64,000 bases of DNA, from assembly GCF_008757455.1 (NCBI RefSeq), contig NZ_VCMV01000015.1, positions 41,298 to 105,297 of the forward strand, given 5' to 3'. Of the stretch, positions 27,409 to 35,688 are shown piece by piece. The notes beneath the pieces were generated by a model, which was not told the origin of the DNA, did not search any database, and saw only the letters and a program-made list of their open reading frames with translations. How positions within the stretch are numbered: position 1 is the stretch's first letter; each line of letters begins with the position of its first letter. The DNA comes from Microvirga brassicacearum (lineage in GTDB: Bacteria > Pseudomonadota > Alphaproteobacteria > Rhizobiales > Beijerinckiaceae). Both the position numbers and the translations under genes were made by a program.

Positions 27409-27569
27409 GGCGCATCCTCGTCATGAATCACATTTTTGGCGGCGTCATCGAAGCGCTTCCCGTTCGACGGCCAGTAGACATAGACCAGCACGCCGATCGA
27501 CAAAGCGATAAGATAAAACAGGCCGAAGGACTTGGCGACGACGACGGCTATGTTGTGATCGATATCCAT
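27399..27569 (-). CDS. ccoQ: CcoQ, small subunit of cbb3 oxidase
   Basis: A 56-residue protein read on the minus strand. One membrane helix (residues about 14-32) is followed by YWPSNGKRFDDAAKNV, the typical CcoQ signature. CcoQ stabilises the cbb3 complex. It lies five bases after ccoO and overlaps the ccoP start. Confidence 0.92.
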   Translation of the reverse strand: MDIDHNIAVVVAKSFGLFYLIALSIGVLVYVYWPSNGKRFDDAAKNVIHDEDAPWH

Positions 27570-27574
27570 GAGGT

Positions 27575-28306
27575 CTAGTCCTCTGCTTTCGCGACGGGCG
27601 AATAGGCCGCGTCGGTCAGCTTTCCGAGAATCTGCAGGTAGGCCACCAGCGCATCCATCTCCGTCACCTGACCGGCGACGCCGTCGAAGTCACGCACAGT
27701 CGTCTTGTCGCCGTAGCGTTTTGACAGACCCGACGAAAACGTACTGTCGGGCATAGCCTGACCATAGGTATCGGAAGTCGCGTTGGCGATCATCTCATCA
27801 GTGTAGGGAACGCCGACGGCACGCATGGCCTTCAGGTGCAGGCCGAGATCATTTGCCTTCAACTCGGCGCGGCCGAGATACGCGTAAGAAGGCATGATCG
27901 ATTCAGGCACGACGTCGCGCGGATTGTTCAGATGGGCCACATGCCACTGATCCGAATACTTACCCCCGAGGCGCGCGATATCCGGCCCGGTCCGCTTCGA
28001 GCCCCACAGCATCGGATGGTCATATTTCGATTCAACGGCCAGCGAGTAGGGGCCATAGCGCTCGACCTCGTCGCGCAGGGTGCGGATCATCTGCGAATGA
28101 CACGCGTAGCATCCCTCGCGGATGTAGATGTTGCGGCCGGCCAGCTCCAGCGGCGTGTAAACCCGCATGTTCGGCGCCTCTTCGACGGTCTCATCGACGG
28201 TGAAGAGCGGAGCGATTTCCACGAAACCACCGATGCCGGCGACGACGATGACCGCAAGCGCGAAACCGATAGTGTTGCGTTCCAACTTGTAATGGAGTCC
28301 GAACAT
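27575..28306 (-). CDS. ccoO: CcoO, monoheme cytochrome c subunit of cbb3 oxidase
   Basis: A 243-residue protein with an N-terminal anchor helix and heme site CYACH (66-70) in the sequence YIREGCYACHSQMIRTL. The family segments RYGPYSLAVESKYDHPMLWGSKRTGPDIAR (in pieces) and the final MDALVAYLQILG are intact. The ATG at 28306 lies four bases after the ccoN end; a longer frame overlapping ccoN is not needed. Confidence 0.96.
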   Translation of the reverse strand: MFGLHYKLERNTIGFALAVIVVAGIGGFVEIAPLFTVDETVEEAPNMRVYTPLELAGRNIYIREGCYACHSQMIRTLRDEVERYGPYSLAVESKYDHPMLWGSKRTGPDIARLGGKYSDQWHVAHLNNPRDVVPESIMPSYAYLGRAELKANDLGLHLKAMRAVGVPYTDEMIANATSDTYGQAMPDSTFSSGLSKRYGDKTTVRDFDGVAGQVTEMDALVAYLQILGKLTDAAYSPVAKAED

Positions 28307-28310
28307 CCGC

Positions 28311-29966
28311 TTACTCTCCTGCCTCGATCGTGCGCGCGGCAACAGGCACCGCCGCAGGCCGATCCGCGTTGGTGGGACTCTCCTCCAATGCGCCGCGAGC
28401 GGTCATCCAGATGTTGTAGAACCCGACAGCGGCGCCGATCAGGAAGAGCAGGCCGCCAATGGCGCGGGCGATGTAGTAGGGACGCATGGCTATCAGGGAA
28501 TCGACGAACGAGTAGGCAAGCGTGCCGCTATCGTTGTAAGTGCGCCACATCAGGCCTTGGATGATGCCCGAATTCCACATGGCGAAGACGTAGATGATAG
28601 TCCCGGCAAGGGCGAGCCAGAAATGAAGCTCGACCAGCTTCGCCGAGTACATCCTCTCCCGCTTCCAGAGCCACGGAACGACGCTGTAGAACGACCCAAA
28701 GGTGATGAGCGCGACCCACCCGAGGGCGCCCGCATGAACGTGACCGACTGTCCAATCTGTGTAGTGGGAAAGCGCGTTTACCGGACGGATCGCCATGAAC
28801 GAGCCTTCAAAAGTGGACAGGCCGTAGAAGATTGCCGCCACCATCATGAAGCGTAGCGTGGCGTCGTCGCGAACCTTGTGCCATGCGCCGTTGAGGGTGA
28901 GAAGCGCGTTTCCGGCCGAAGCCCAGGAGGGAACGAGCAGCATCACCGAGAATGTCACACCCAGGGTCTGGACCCATTGCGGCAGCGCCGTGTAGTGCAG
29001 GTGGTGGGACCCGGCCCACATATACATGAAGGTGATGCCCCAGAAGCTGATGATGGACATCCGATACGAGAAGATCGGTCGTCCCGCTTTCTTGGGCAGA
29101 TAATAATACATCATGCCGAGAAAGCCGGCGGTGAGGAAGAACGCGACGGCGTTGTGCCCATACCACCACTGCGTCATCGCATCCTGAACGCCCGAGAACA
29201 GCGAATAGCTTTTCGCATGAGCGATCGATACCGGAACCGCGAGGTTGTTGACGATGTGGAGTACCGCCACGACCAGGATAAAGGCCATGTAGTACCAGTT
29301 CGCGACGTAGATATGCGGTTCCTTGCGACGCGCGAGCGTCCGAAGGTAAAGCACGAAGTACGTGACCCACACGATCACCAGCCAAATGTCGGCATACCAT
29401 TCGGGCTCCGCATATTCCTTGGACTGGGTCAGCCCCATCGAATAACCGGTCACCGCCAGAAGGCAGAACAGATTGTAGCCCAGCAACACGAACCATGGGC
29501 TGAGCTGGTCAGGCAACCGCGCGCGCGACGTCCGCTGCAACACGTGGAAAGATGTGGCGATCAGCGCATTTCCTCCAAACCCGAAAATGACCGCGGTTGT
29601 GTGGATGGGACGAAGGCGCCCGAAGCTGGCCCAGCCTCCGTCGAAAGTCATCTCTGGATAAACCAGCAGCCACGCGACCCAATCACCGATGAAGAGGCCG
29701 AACACGACCCAGATCATGGCGAGAACGATGCCGACCTTGCTGGGATCGTCATAGTAGTGGGCCAGGCGCTCGTCGCTCGGCTCCGCATGATAGTAGCCGG
29801 ACGTAACCACGAAACCCATCCCCAGGCTGGCGAGAAGGATGAAGGCGCCATGGCCACCGATGAGGTCGTCGCGACCGATCGCCGCCATTGCCAGGCCGCA
29901 AAGGGCGAGCGCACTCAGAATGACGAGTGCAAGCTGCCTCTCATTTCTTGTCAGCTGCGAGACCAT
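28311..29966 (-). CDS. ccoN: CcoN, catalytic subunit of cbb3 cytochrome oxidase
   Basis: A 551-residue protein with about twelve membrane helices. Heme b and CuB histidines are visible in RLRPIHTTAVIFGFGGNAL, WWYGHNAVAFFLTAGFLGMM, GSHHLHYTALPQWVQ and TDWTVGHVHAGALGW. The cross-linked tyrosine typical of cbb3 oxidases lies in the YYLPKKAGRPIFSY-type region. The enzyme reduces O2 at very low concentrations. A FixK-type box lies 58 bases upstream of the ATG. It is the first gene of ccoNOQP. Confidence 0.97.
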   Translation of the reverse strand: MVSQLTRNERQLALVILSALALCGLAMAAIGRDDLIGGHGAFILLASLGMGFVVTSGYYHAEPSDERLAHYYDDPSKVGIVLAMIWVVFGLFIGDWVAWLLVYPEMTFDGGWASFGRLRPIHTTAVIFGFGGNALIATSFHVLQRTSRARLPDQLSPWFVLLGYNLFCLLAVTGYSMGLTQSKEYAEPEWYADIWLVIVWVTYFVLYLRTLARRKEPHIYVANWYYMAFILVVAVLHIVNNLAVPVSIAHAKSYSLFSGVQDAMTQWWYGHNAVAFFLTAGFLGMMYYYLPKKAGRPIFSYRMSIISFWGITFMYMWAGSHHLHYTALPQWVQTLGVTFSVMLLVPSWASAGNALLTLNGAWHKVRDDATLRFMMVAAIFYGLSTFEGSFMAIRPVNALSHYTDWTVGHVHAGALGWVALITFGSFYSVVPWLWKRERMYSAKLVELHFWLALAGTIIYVFAMWNSGIIQGLMWRTYNDSGTLAYSFVDSLIAMRPYYIARAIGGLLFLIGAAVGFYNIWMTARGALEESPTNADRPAAVPVAARTIEAGE

Positions 29967-30023
29967 CGTGCCGTTCTCTTGTTGGAGGTGCGGGAGGTTA
30001 TGGCGAGACTTGGCCGAGTCTCA

Positions 30024-30037
30024 TTGACTTGGATCAA
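30024..30037. promoter_or_regulatory. FixK/FNR box upstream of ccoN
   Basis: TTGACTTGGATCAA is an excellent TTGA-N6-TCAA site, 58 bases before the ccoN ATG. It most likely makes the cbb3 operon dependent on the FixK-type regulator encoded just upstream. Confidence 0.8.
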
Positions 30038-30047
30038 CCCGTCGACG

Positions 30048-30551
30048 TCAGAGAGGATTCTGCTCCGAGGGCAGCCGCAATGACTTCGGCCCGATATTGA
30101 GACCAATCTGCCAGCTGTCCGCGATGCGATGCGCGCGGTCTATGAAGAAGGACGCGGCCTCCGGCTCGCAAACGTCCTGAGCGGTCGATGCGAATAGAGC
30201 AAGCCAACGCTGGAAATGATGCGTTTTCAGCCCGAGGCCACGGTGCGTGAGCTGTGGTCTGCCGCCGTAACGCCCCGTTCGGAGGGCGATGGACGACCAG
30301 AAATCGACCATCGTGGCCAGATGCGCGTCCCACCGAAGTGAGAGCGCCCCGCGAAAAATCGGCCCGAGATCGTCGTCCTGCAGAACACGATCGTAAAAAG
30401 TATGGACCAAGCGCTGGATCAGATCCTCCGTGATGCCACTGGCTGGATCAATCAGCGGGATGTTGATTTCTTTCGTCACTTCGACAACCGATATGCTGAG
30501 CGGGTGCTGGGCATCTTTGAGATCGCACGTCGTATCATTGGCCGTTCGCAA
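30048..30551 (-). CDS. group III truncated hemoglobin-like protein
   Basis: About 167 residues with a truncated-globin fold: ITEDLIQRLVHTFYDRVLQDDDLGPIF, then HLATMVDFWSSIALRTGRYGG, and the LKTHHFQRWLALFASTAQD helix with a candidate proximal histidine. This resembles group III (trHbP) globins, small O2/NO-binding proteins. No ATG fits; a TTG at 30551 with AGG five bases upstream, 17 bases after the fixK stop, is the best start. Co-transcription with fixK suggests a role in O2 or NO balance. The start choice is uncertain by up to 20 residues. Confidence 0.77.
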   Translation of the reverse strand: MRTANDTTCDLKDAQHPLSISVVEVTKEINIPLIDPASGITEDLIQRLVHTFYDRVLQDDDLGPIFRGALSLRWDAHLATMVDFWSSIALRTGRYGGRPQLTHRGLGLKTHHFQRWLALFASTAQDVCEPEAASFFIDRAHRIADSWQIGLNIGPKSLRLPSEQNPL

Positions 30552-30567
30552 GTGAACCTGCCAGCGC

Positions 30568-31254
30568 TCATGCTCTGAGGCGCCGAAGGATCGCCTTGTT
30601 GCGAAGCACAACATGGCGGCTGGCGGGAAGCCGGATCACGCCTTCGCGTTCGAGTTGCGTCAGGCATCGTGAAACGGTTTCGATGGTCAGGCCGAGATGA
30701 TCCGCGATGTCAATCCGCGGCATGGGCAGGTCAAACTCGTCGTCCTTTGCCATACGCTTGGCCATATCGAGGAGAAACGTTGCGATCTTTTCCAAGGCGG
30801 ACTTGCGGCCGAGGAGCATCATGTGACTCTGAGCTCTCTCAAGAGAGCGCATCACGGCGGCGATGATCTCCGGGCCGAGTTGCCCACGAGCCGATGCCTG
30901 GATCTCGAAACTGCATCTCCGGTACGAGACGAGCGTTGCGGCTCCGACCGCTTCGGCGGAAAAGCGGTGCTCATCACCGGACTCGATGCCGAACAGGTCG
31001 CCCGGGAGGTGAAACGCGTCGATCTGGCGGCGGCCATCACTCAGGTGCTTGAACGTGCGCACGGCCCCCGAAACGACTTTGTAGAAAAAGGCGGCCCGGC
31101 TGCCCTCGCTGAAGATCTCCTCATCGCTTGCATGCGATCGGGTCCTGCCCTGCGTCAGGCCCCATGGCTCATCGACGATGCGCAATGACTGAAGTCCAGG
31201 CGCGACGATGACGCCGGACGGGGAAAAATGGTCAGTGGAAAGCGCTGTATGCAT
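30568..31254 (-). CDS. fixK: FixK-type Crp/Fnr regulator
   Basis: A 228-residue regulator. A beta-roll sensor-type domain (residues about 40-130) leads to a long dimer helix and a winged helix with IADHLGLTIETVSRCLTQLEREGVI. It lacks the N-terminal cysteine set of FNR, having only Cys114 and Cys197, so it is FixK-like and not O2-sensing through a cluster. ETVSR is the recognition motif for TTGAT-type half sites. A FixJ-type promoter element lies upstream. It lies 17 bases before the globin gene and upstream of ccoNOQP. It is the expected output stage of FixLJ. Confidence 0.87.
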   Translation of the reverse strand: MHTALSTDHFSPSGVIVAPGLQSLRIVDEPWGLTQGRTRSHASDEEIFSEGSRAAFFYKVVSGAVRTFKHLSDGRRQIDAFHLPGDLFGIESGDEHRFSAEAVGAATLVSYRRCSFEIQASARGQLGPEIIAAVMRSLERAQSHMMLLGRKSALEKIATFLLDMAKRMAKDDEFDLPMPRIDIADHLGLTIETVSRCLTQLEREGVIRLPASRHVVLRNKAILRRLRA

Positions 31255-31316
31255 CGAACCCTCGCGTCTCAAGTCGCTGACGTTGGTTCGTTCGTACCCC
31301 CGCCCAGGAAGAGCGG

Positions 31317-31352
31317 AAATTCAGATGTCTTACCTAAGGGATATTCCTTAGG
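31317..31352 (-). promoter_or_regulatory. FixJ-type promoter element of fixK
   Basis: Read on the minus strand, AGGAATATCCCTTAGG (31348-31333), a six-base gap, and ATCTGAATTT (31326-31317). On the plus strand the first part is the palindrome CCTAAGGGATATTCCTTAGG (31333-31352). It ends 63 bases before the fixK ATG. The same two elements with the same gap occur upstream of the gene at 35689. Assignment to FixJ is an inference. Confidence 0.7.
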
Positions 31353-31562
31353 CCCGGGATTCAGTGGCAAATCCATCCGAACCGACTGATCGGTCTCGGG
31401 TGCGCTAGGCATCAGCCCTTGTTTGGGTCGTGCCGTCCGTCGGTGACAGTCTCGAAGGCTTAATTTCCTTGCTCGCTGGAGCAGGGCGCCGTCAACCCGC
31501 GCGGCTGACGAGAGGGGCTCGGGCAATGGCAACGTTCACGATATTTAGCCCATGGGGATACT

Positions 31563-32264
31563 TCAAGGTGCCCCCGGACGACCCGGAGGGTTTTCATCGG
31601 TGCGAGTTAGAGCTGTCCCGAGACCAGGAGCGATCAGTTCCTCGGGATGCATACCCGACAGGACGATGACGTCGGCGACGACGGTGGTCCACCAGGAATC
31701 GCGTTCGCGGGAAAGCCGCTCGGCGTCGGCGGGATCGATGCCGACCACGGAGGGGGTGAAGCCGATCCTCTTCCCAGGACCTATGAGCGCGTCGCGCACG
31801 GCGTTCACGACCCTCGCGAGCTCGGACGGTTGTGCGACCACGGCGATGTCGAGGTCACTGTCCAGCCGATCCTCGCCGCGCGCGACGCTGCCGAAAATCC
31901 AGACGGCAAACACACTCGGCCCGCCTTCAGATGCCGCGGAACGGACGACCTCGCGGATCGCCGCGAAGCGCGCCTCCTCGGCCTCAAACAGCGCATCCAA
32001 CGGGGCATGCAGCGGATGATCGGTCCGGATGCGGTACAGAACGGCGCGGCCCGACCCGGCCGATTCTACGATGCGCATCTCCTCGAGAGCCGCCAGAGCC
32101 ACCCAGACGCTTGTCCTTCCAAGACCCGTGCGCGCGACGAGGGACGGCGCGGACAGTTGGCCGCCGTACCGGGACAGCTCGCGAAGCAGACGGACGTTCG
32201 CCTCGGTCCCGAGGATCGATGTCAAGGGATATCGCTGATTGCTCTGGGCAGCCGAGCGAGCCAT
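31563..32264 (-). CDS. winged-helix plus nucleotidyltransferase fusion protein
   Basis: A 233-residue protein. Residues about 15-95 look like a MarR-type winged helix (VRLLRELSRYGGQLSAPSLVARTGLGRTSVWVALAAL). Residues about 115-210 form a minimal nucleotidyltransferase with GSVARGE and two aspartates in LDSDLDIAVV. The ATG at 32264 has GGAGG four bases upstream and was chosen over a longer frame. Single minimal nucleotidyltransferases often belong to MNT/HEPN modules, but no HEPN partner is adjacent. The DNA-binding half and inverted repeats upstream suggest autoregulation. Confidence 0.72.
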   Translation of the reverse strand: MARSAAQSNQRYPLTSILGTEANVRLLRELSRYGGQLSAPSLVARTGLGRTSVWVALAALEEMRIVESAGSGRAVLYRIRTDHPLHAPLDALFEAEEARFAAIREVVRSAASEGGPSVFAVWIFGSVARGEDRLDSDLDIAVVAQPSELARVVNAVRDALIGPGKRIGFTPSVVGIDPADAERLSRERDSWWTTVVADVIVLSGMHPEELIAPGLGTALTRTDENPPGRPGAP

Positions 32265-32302
32265 GGGGACCTCCGCAGGTCGGTCGCATTCCTCAATTGT
32301 AC

Positions 32303-32368
32303 GAACGTTTCGTTCTGATACCAACCATTATGTTCAGAAAACAGGTCATGTGTTCTGATATCGGAACA
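32303..32368. promoter_or_regulatory. cluster of GAAC/GTTC repeats upstream of the nucleotidyltransferase gene
   Basis: GAACG-TTT-CGTTC (32303-32315) is an inverted repeat. TGTTC-N8-GAACA (32351-32368) is a second. GTTCTGATA occurs twice, at 32312 and 32352, exactly 40 bases apart. A further TGTTC lies at 32330. The array begins 39 bases upstream of the winged-helix protein ATG, a natural operator position. Confidence 0.5.
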
Positions 32369-32722
32369 AATGGCCTTTTTCTTCGAACAGGTGCGTGGCC
32401 AGTGCGGCCTCGTGTCGGAACTCACGACGGGAAGCATCGGGAGACGCCTAGCCCGGGGCCATCGGCAATCTGCTTGCCGGGGATCGGTGTACGCTCAGGC
32501 TGCGCCGGGAACCCCGGATTTGATAGCGACACCAAAATGGGAACTCGGTGGCTTCTACTGCCTAATGCTGCTCCAACCCTCAGCATATCCCTGCTATCCT
32601 GTGGACTTGGATGGCCTGAGTCTCCGGTTTTCTGGTCGACTCCGGCTCTCCCGTTTTTTCTAAAAACAACCCGACACGAACTCGCGGGCGATCAAGTCTG
32701 GCGGCTTGCTAACGAGCGTCGC
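32369..32722. other. gene-free interval
   Basis: About 350 bases between the repeat cluster and the stop of the FixT-like gene. Open frames here show no family pattern. No further boxes or hairpins were recognised. Confidence 0.4.
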
Positions 32723-33124
32723 TTAGGTCCCAGTGCCAAGCCAAACGCCTGGTGGTGCGGCGAGAGCGGATCGAATGCTGTCGACGAGAGCTTCGTCCGA
32801 GAGGGGCTTCTCAAGCACAGTGCGCACGCCCGCGCGAGCCGCACGTCCGCGAAGCTCGTCGCTCACCTGACTGGCGATCAGGATCGTCGGATAGGCGCGC
32901 TGGCGGTCACGGAGGATGTTGACGAGCTCGATTCCGCTCATCCTGGGCATGTTGTAGTCGACGACGAGACAACCGACAGCCGGCCGGCCGAGATCGGCCA
33001 GAAGCTCAAATCCGCCTTCATACAGACGGACCTCGAGTCCCTCCATCTCAAGCGCGAACTTGAGGGAGTTCCGGACAGCGTCGTCGTCGTCGACGATGAG
33101 GACGGGGCCCCAGATAGGTGACAT
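32723..33124 (-). CDS. single-domain response regulator, FixT-like candidate
   Basis: A 133-residue protein that is only a receiver domain: acidic pocket DDDD (12-15), phospho-acceptor Asp56 in VVDYNMP, and Lys106 in LEKPL. No output domain follows. The ATG at 33124 was chosen at the start of the domain. It is divergent from fixLJ, with a FixK-type box 62 bases upstream. In Caulobacter, FixT is a FixK-controlled lone receiver that inhibits FixL; the position and box here match that logic. It has only one cysteine, so it does not show a cysteine set that could hold an Fe-S cluster. FixT assignment is inference. Confidence 0.75.
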   Translation of the reverse strand: MSPIWGPVLIVDDDDAVRNSLKFALEMEGLEVRLYEGGFELLADLGRPAVGCLVVDYNMPRMSGIELVNILRDRQRAYPTILIASQVSDELRGRAARAGVRTVLEKPLSDEALVDSIRSALAAPPGVWLGTGT

Positions 33125-33186
33125 TGTGAGCCTTGCGGACCCATGGCGGGTTTGCAACCATGTAATCTGCGGTCGGGCTAGTCACA

Positions 33187-33200
33187 TTGATCCGCCTCAA
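33187..33200. promoter_or_regulatory. FixK-type box between lone receiver gene and fixL
   Basis: TTGATCCGCCTCAA fits TTGA-N6-TCAA exactly. It ends 62 bases upstream of the receiver ATG, a spacing like that at ccoN (58), and 210 bases upstream of the fixL start. It is more likely to serve the receiver gene. Confidence 0.65.
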
Positions 33201-33409
33201 ATCCGCAAGGCTTTTGCTGCGCGTCGTCCGAGGCGACGAGTATTGGATCGCGCGTCAGGTGACTCAAGACTGGACAAGGTTACCCCGATTGAGACAAGGG
33301 TCGGTCAAAGCGGATGCCACACATTCGGCTTGGGCTGGAGCACGTTAGAACGTCACTTGTCTGGGTCAAGCTGACATCAGGCAAGATCAACGGATCTGGA
33401 GGGCTATTT

Positions 33410-34933
33410 TTGATTGAGAAGGCATTGCGGGCTGACGGAATTGGCGCCGAGCATTTGATCGATGCGGTCAGGGATATCGCCCTTCTCCGTCTGGATCCGG
33501 ACGGGCTGATCGCGAGCTGGAATAGCGGGGCTGAGCGCATCCATGGCTGGTGTGAGGAGGAGGTCATTGGCCGTTCGGCATCCATGCTTTGCCCACCAAC
33601 CGGCAATGCCGCCGGTGAGCTTGCCCGAGAACTCGAGGCTGCTCGCAAAGCGGGTCACCATGAAATCCAAGGCATCCGTGTCCGCAAGGATGGCTCGACA
33701 TTTATAGCCCAAGTCACGCTCACGCTTCTCGGAGGCGGATCCCGCGCGATCCAAGGCTTCGCTCTTGTTGCCCACGATATCACCGAGCGCATTGCAGCCG
33801 AGGAAGCTCTCAAGGCGCGCGAGGCGCATCTCCAATCCATTTTGGACACCATTCCTGATGCCATGGTGGTGATCGACGAACAGGCCATTATCCAATCTTT
33901 CAGCACGGCGGCCGTGCGTCTGTTCGGCTATGAGCCCAATGATGTCATTGGTAAGAACGTCAAGGTTCTTATGCCGAACCCATACCGCGAGCAGCACGAC
34001 GGCTACATGCATCGATATCTCTCGACTGGAGAGCGGCGGATCATAGGGATCGGACGGGTGGTCGTTGGGGAACGTAGGGACGGCTCGACGTTTCCGATGG
34101 AGCTAGCCGTGGGCGAGATGCGCTCTGGTGGCGAGCGCTACTTCACCGGCTTCATTCGCGACCTGACAGAGCGGCAGCAGACGGAGACGCGACTCCAGGA
34201 GCTGCAGTCGGAACTCGTCCATATGTCTCGATTCACCGCGCTTGGCGAGATGGCATCGACGCTGGCTCACGAGATCAACCAGCCGCTGACCGCGATTTCC
34301 AATTACCTCAAGGGCTGCCGGCGCATTCTGGAGCGCATGGAGGGTGGGTCCGTTCCCAAGCTGCGTGACGCCGTCAACGAGGCGGCGGAGCAGGCCCTGC
34401 GGGCGGGCCAGGTGATCCGGCATCTGCGCGAATTCGTGGCGCGAGGCGAAAGCGAGCGGAATATCGAGAGTTTGCCCAAACTCATTGAGGAGGCGAGCGC
34501 GCTTGCCCTCGTCGGCGCCAAGGAGCGGGGCGTCCGGGTGTCGTTCCATTTCGACCCGAAAGCACCGCTCGTGTTTGCCGACCGCATCCAGATCCAGCAG
34601 GTTCTGCTCAATCTGATGCGAAATGCGATCGAGGCACTGCAGGATGAAACTCGCCGCGAGCTCGACGTGGCAACGGAGTCGATTGACGGCGACTTAGTCG
34701 AGGTGAGGGTCCGGGACACCGGACCAGGGATCGCGCCGGAGATCGCCGCCCAGCTCTTCCGGCCATTCGTCACCACCAAGAAGCATGGAATGGGAGTTGG
34801 GCTTTCCATTTGCCGGACCATCATCGAGTCGCACGGCGGCAAAATCTGGGCTGACTCAGAGCAGGGCGGGGGGACGACGTTCCACTTCACTCTCAGGACT
34901 GTCAACCGAGAGGAGATGTTGCATGCCGAGTGA
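33410..34933 (+). CDS. fixL: FixL, heme-PAS oxygen-sensing histidine kinase
   Basis: About 507 residues when started at the TTG at 33410, which has GGAGG seven bases upstream; an ATG at 33314 has a poor site. A first PAS domain covers about 10-130. A second, heme-binding PAS covers about 140-255, with His196 in [10 protein letters not shown], Arg202 and Arg216 in GIGRVVVG; all are offset by four from the known B. japonicum FixL heme residues. The kinase has His287 in LAHEINQPL, the N box [10 protein letters not shown] and DTGPGIAPE. No membrane helices, so cytoplasmic. It phosphorylates FixJ under low O2. It overlaps fixJ by 11 bases. Confidence 0.93.
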   Translation: MIEKALRADGIGAEHLIDAVRDIALLRLDPDGLIASWNSGAERIHGWCEEEVIGRSASMLCPPTGNAAGELARELEAARKAGHHEIQGIRVRKDGSTFIAQVTLTLLGGGSRAIQGFALVAHDITERIAAEEALKAREAHLQSILDTIPDAMVVIDEQAIIQSFSTAAVRLFGYEPNDVIGKNVKVLMPNPYREQHDGYMHRYLSTGERRIIGIGRVVVGERRDGSTFPMELAVGEMRSGGERYFTGFIRDLTERQQTETRLQELQSELVHMSRFTALGEMASTLAHEINQPLTAISNYLKGCRRILERMEGGSVPKLRDAVNEAAEQALRAGQVIRHLREFVARGESERNIESLPKLIEEASALALVGAKERGVRVSFHFDPKAPLVFADRIQIQQVLLNLMRNAIEALQDETRRELDVATESIDGDLVEVRVRDTGPGIAPEIAAQLFRPFVTTKKHGMGVGLSICRTIIESHGGKIWADSEQGGGTTFHFTLRTVNREEMLHAE

Positions 34934-35558
34934 AGCCGTGGTGCACGTGGTCGACGATGACGTTGCGGTGCGTAAGTCGCTCGCCTTCCTTCTTGCCTCG
35001 GACGACCTACTCGTTCGACTGCACGAGTCCGCCTCGGCGTTTCTCGAAGACGTGAAGGACGTCGAGGCGGGTTGCATCGTCACGGATGTACGAATGCCGG
35101 GCATTGACGGCATCGAGTTCCTGCGCCGCCTCAGGGAGCGAGGAACCACCCTCCCGGTCATCGTGATGACGGGGCACGCGGACGTGCCGTTGGCAGTCGA
35201 GGCGATGAAGGAGGGGGCAGTCGACTTCATCGAAAAGCCATTCGGAGATGAGGTCTTCCTTGCCGCGGTTAGATCTGCGCTCCAGCAGCACGCAAGAAGT
35301 GCCCATCAGGGGGCTCACGTCCTGGAGGCACAAGCTCGCCTTCAATCCCTTTCCGTGCGCGAGCGACAAGTTCTCGATGGGCTTGTGGCAGGCCAGGCCA
35401 ACAAGGCGATCGCGCACCAGCTTGGGATCAGCCCCCGCACCGTGGAAATCTATCGGGCCAACTTAATGGGAAAGATGGAAGCCAACAGCTTGTCCGAGCT
35501 CGTCCGCATGGCCTTGTTGGTCGAAGGGAGCTATGGCCCCGGTTCATCCACCCGGTAG
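34923..35558 (+). CDS. fixJ: FixJ, response regulator of low-oxygen genes
   Basis: A 211-residue regulator. The receiver has Asp55 in VTDVRMPG, Thr83 and Lys105 in IEKPF. The C-terminal LuxR-type helix-turn-helix contains [21 protein letters not shown] and [17 protein letters not shown]. The start at 34923 lies inside the end of fixL with GAGGAG upstream, so translation is coupled. FixJ normally activates fixK; a candidate binding element is found upstream of fixK and of the next gene here. Confidence 0.94.
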   Translation: MPSEAVVHVVDDDVAVRKSLAFLLASDDLLVRLHESASAFLEDVKDVEAGCIVTDVRMPGIDGIEFLRRLRERGTTLPVIVMTGHADVPLAVEAMKEGAVDFIEKPFGDEVFLAAVRSALQQHARSAHQGAHVLEAQARLQSLSVRERQVLDGLVAGQANKAIAHQLGISPRTVEIYRANLMGKMEANSLSELVRMALLVEGSYGPGSSTR

Positions 35559-35592
35559 GAAATCCCTCTTGCCCCTGCGTCCGAATGTGCTC

Positions 35593-35624
35593 AGGAAAAT
35601 CCCTTAGGGGGATGATCTGAATTT
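35593..35624 (+). promoter_or_regulatory. FixJ-type promoter element of the DoxX-like gene
   Basis: AGGAAAATCCCTTAGG (35593-35608), six bases, then ATCTGAATTT (35615-35624). It differs by one base in the first 16 from the fixK element and is identical in the second. It ends 64 bases before the ATG at 35689, almost the same leader length as at fixK. Confidence 0.7.
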
Positions 35625-35688
35625 TGGATCTGCTTCAGTGGCTGTACTCCCCGTCTGGTCAACATCGGAACCGGACGACGAGGAAACA

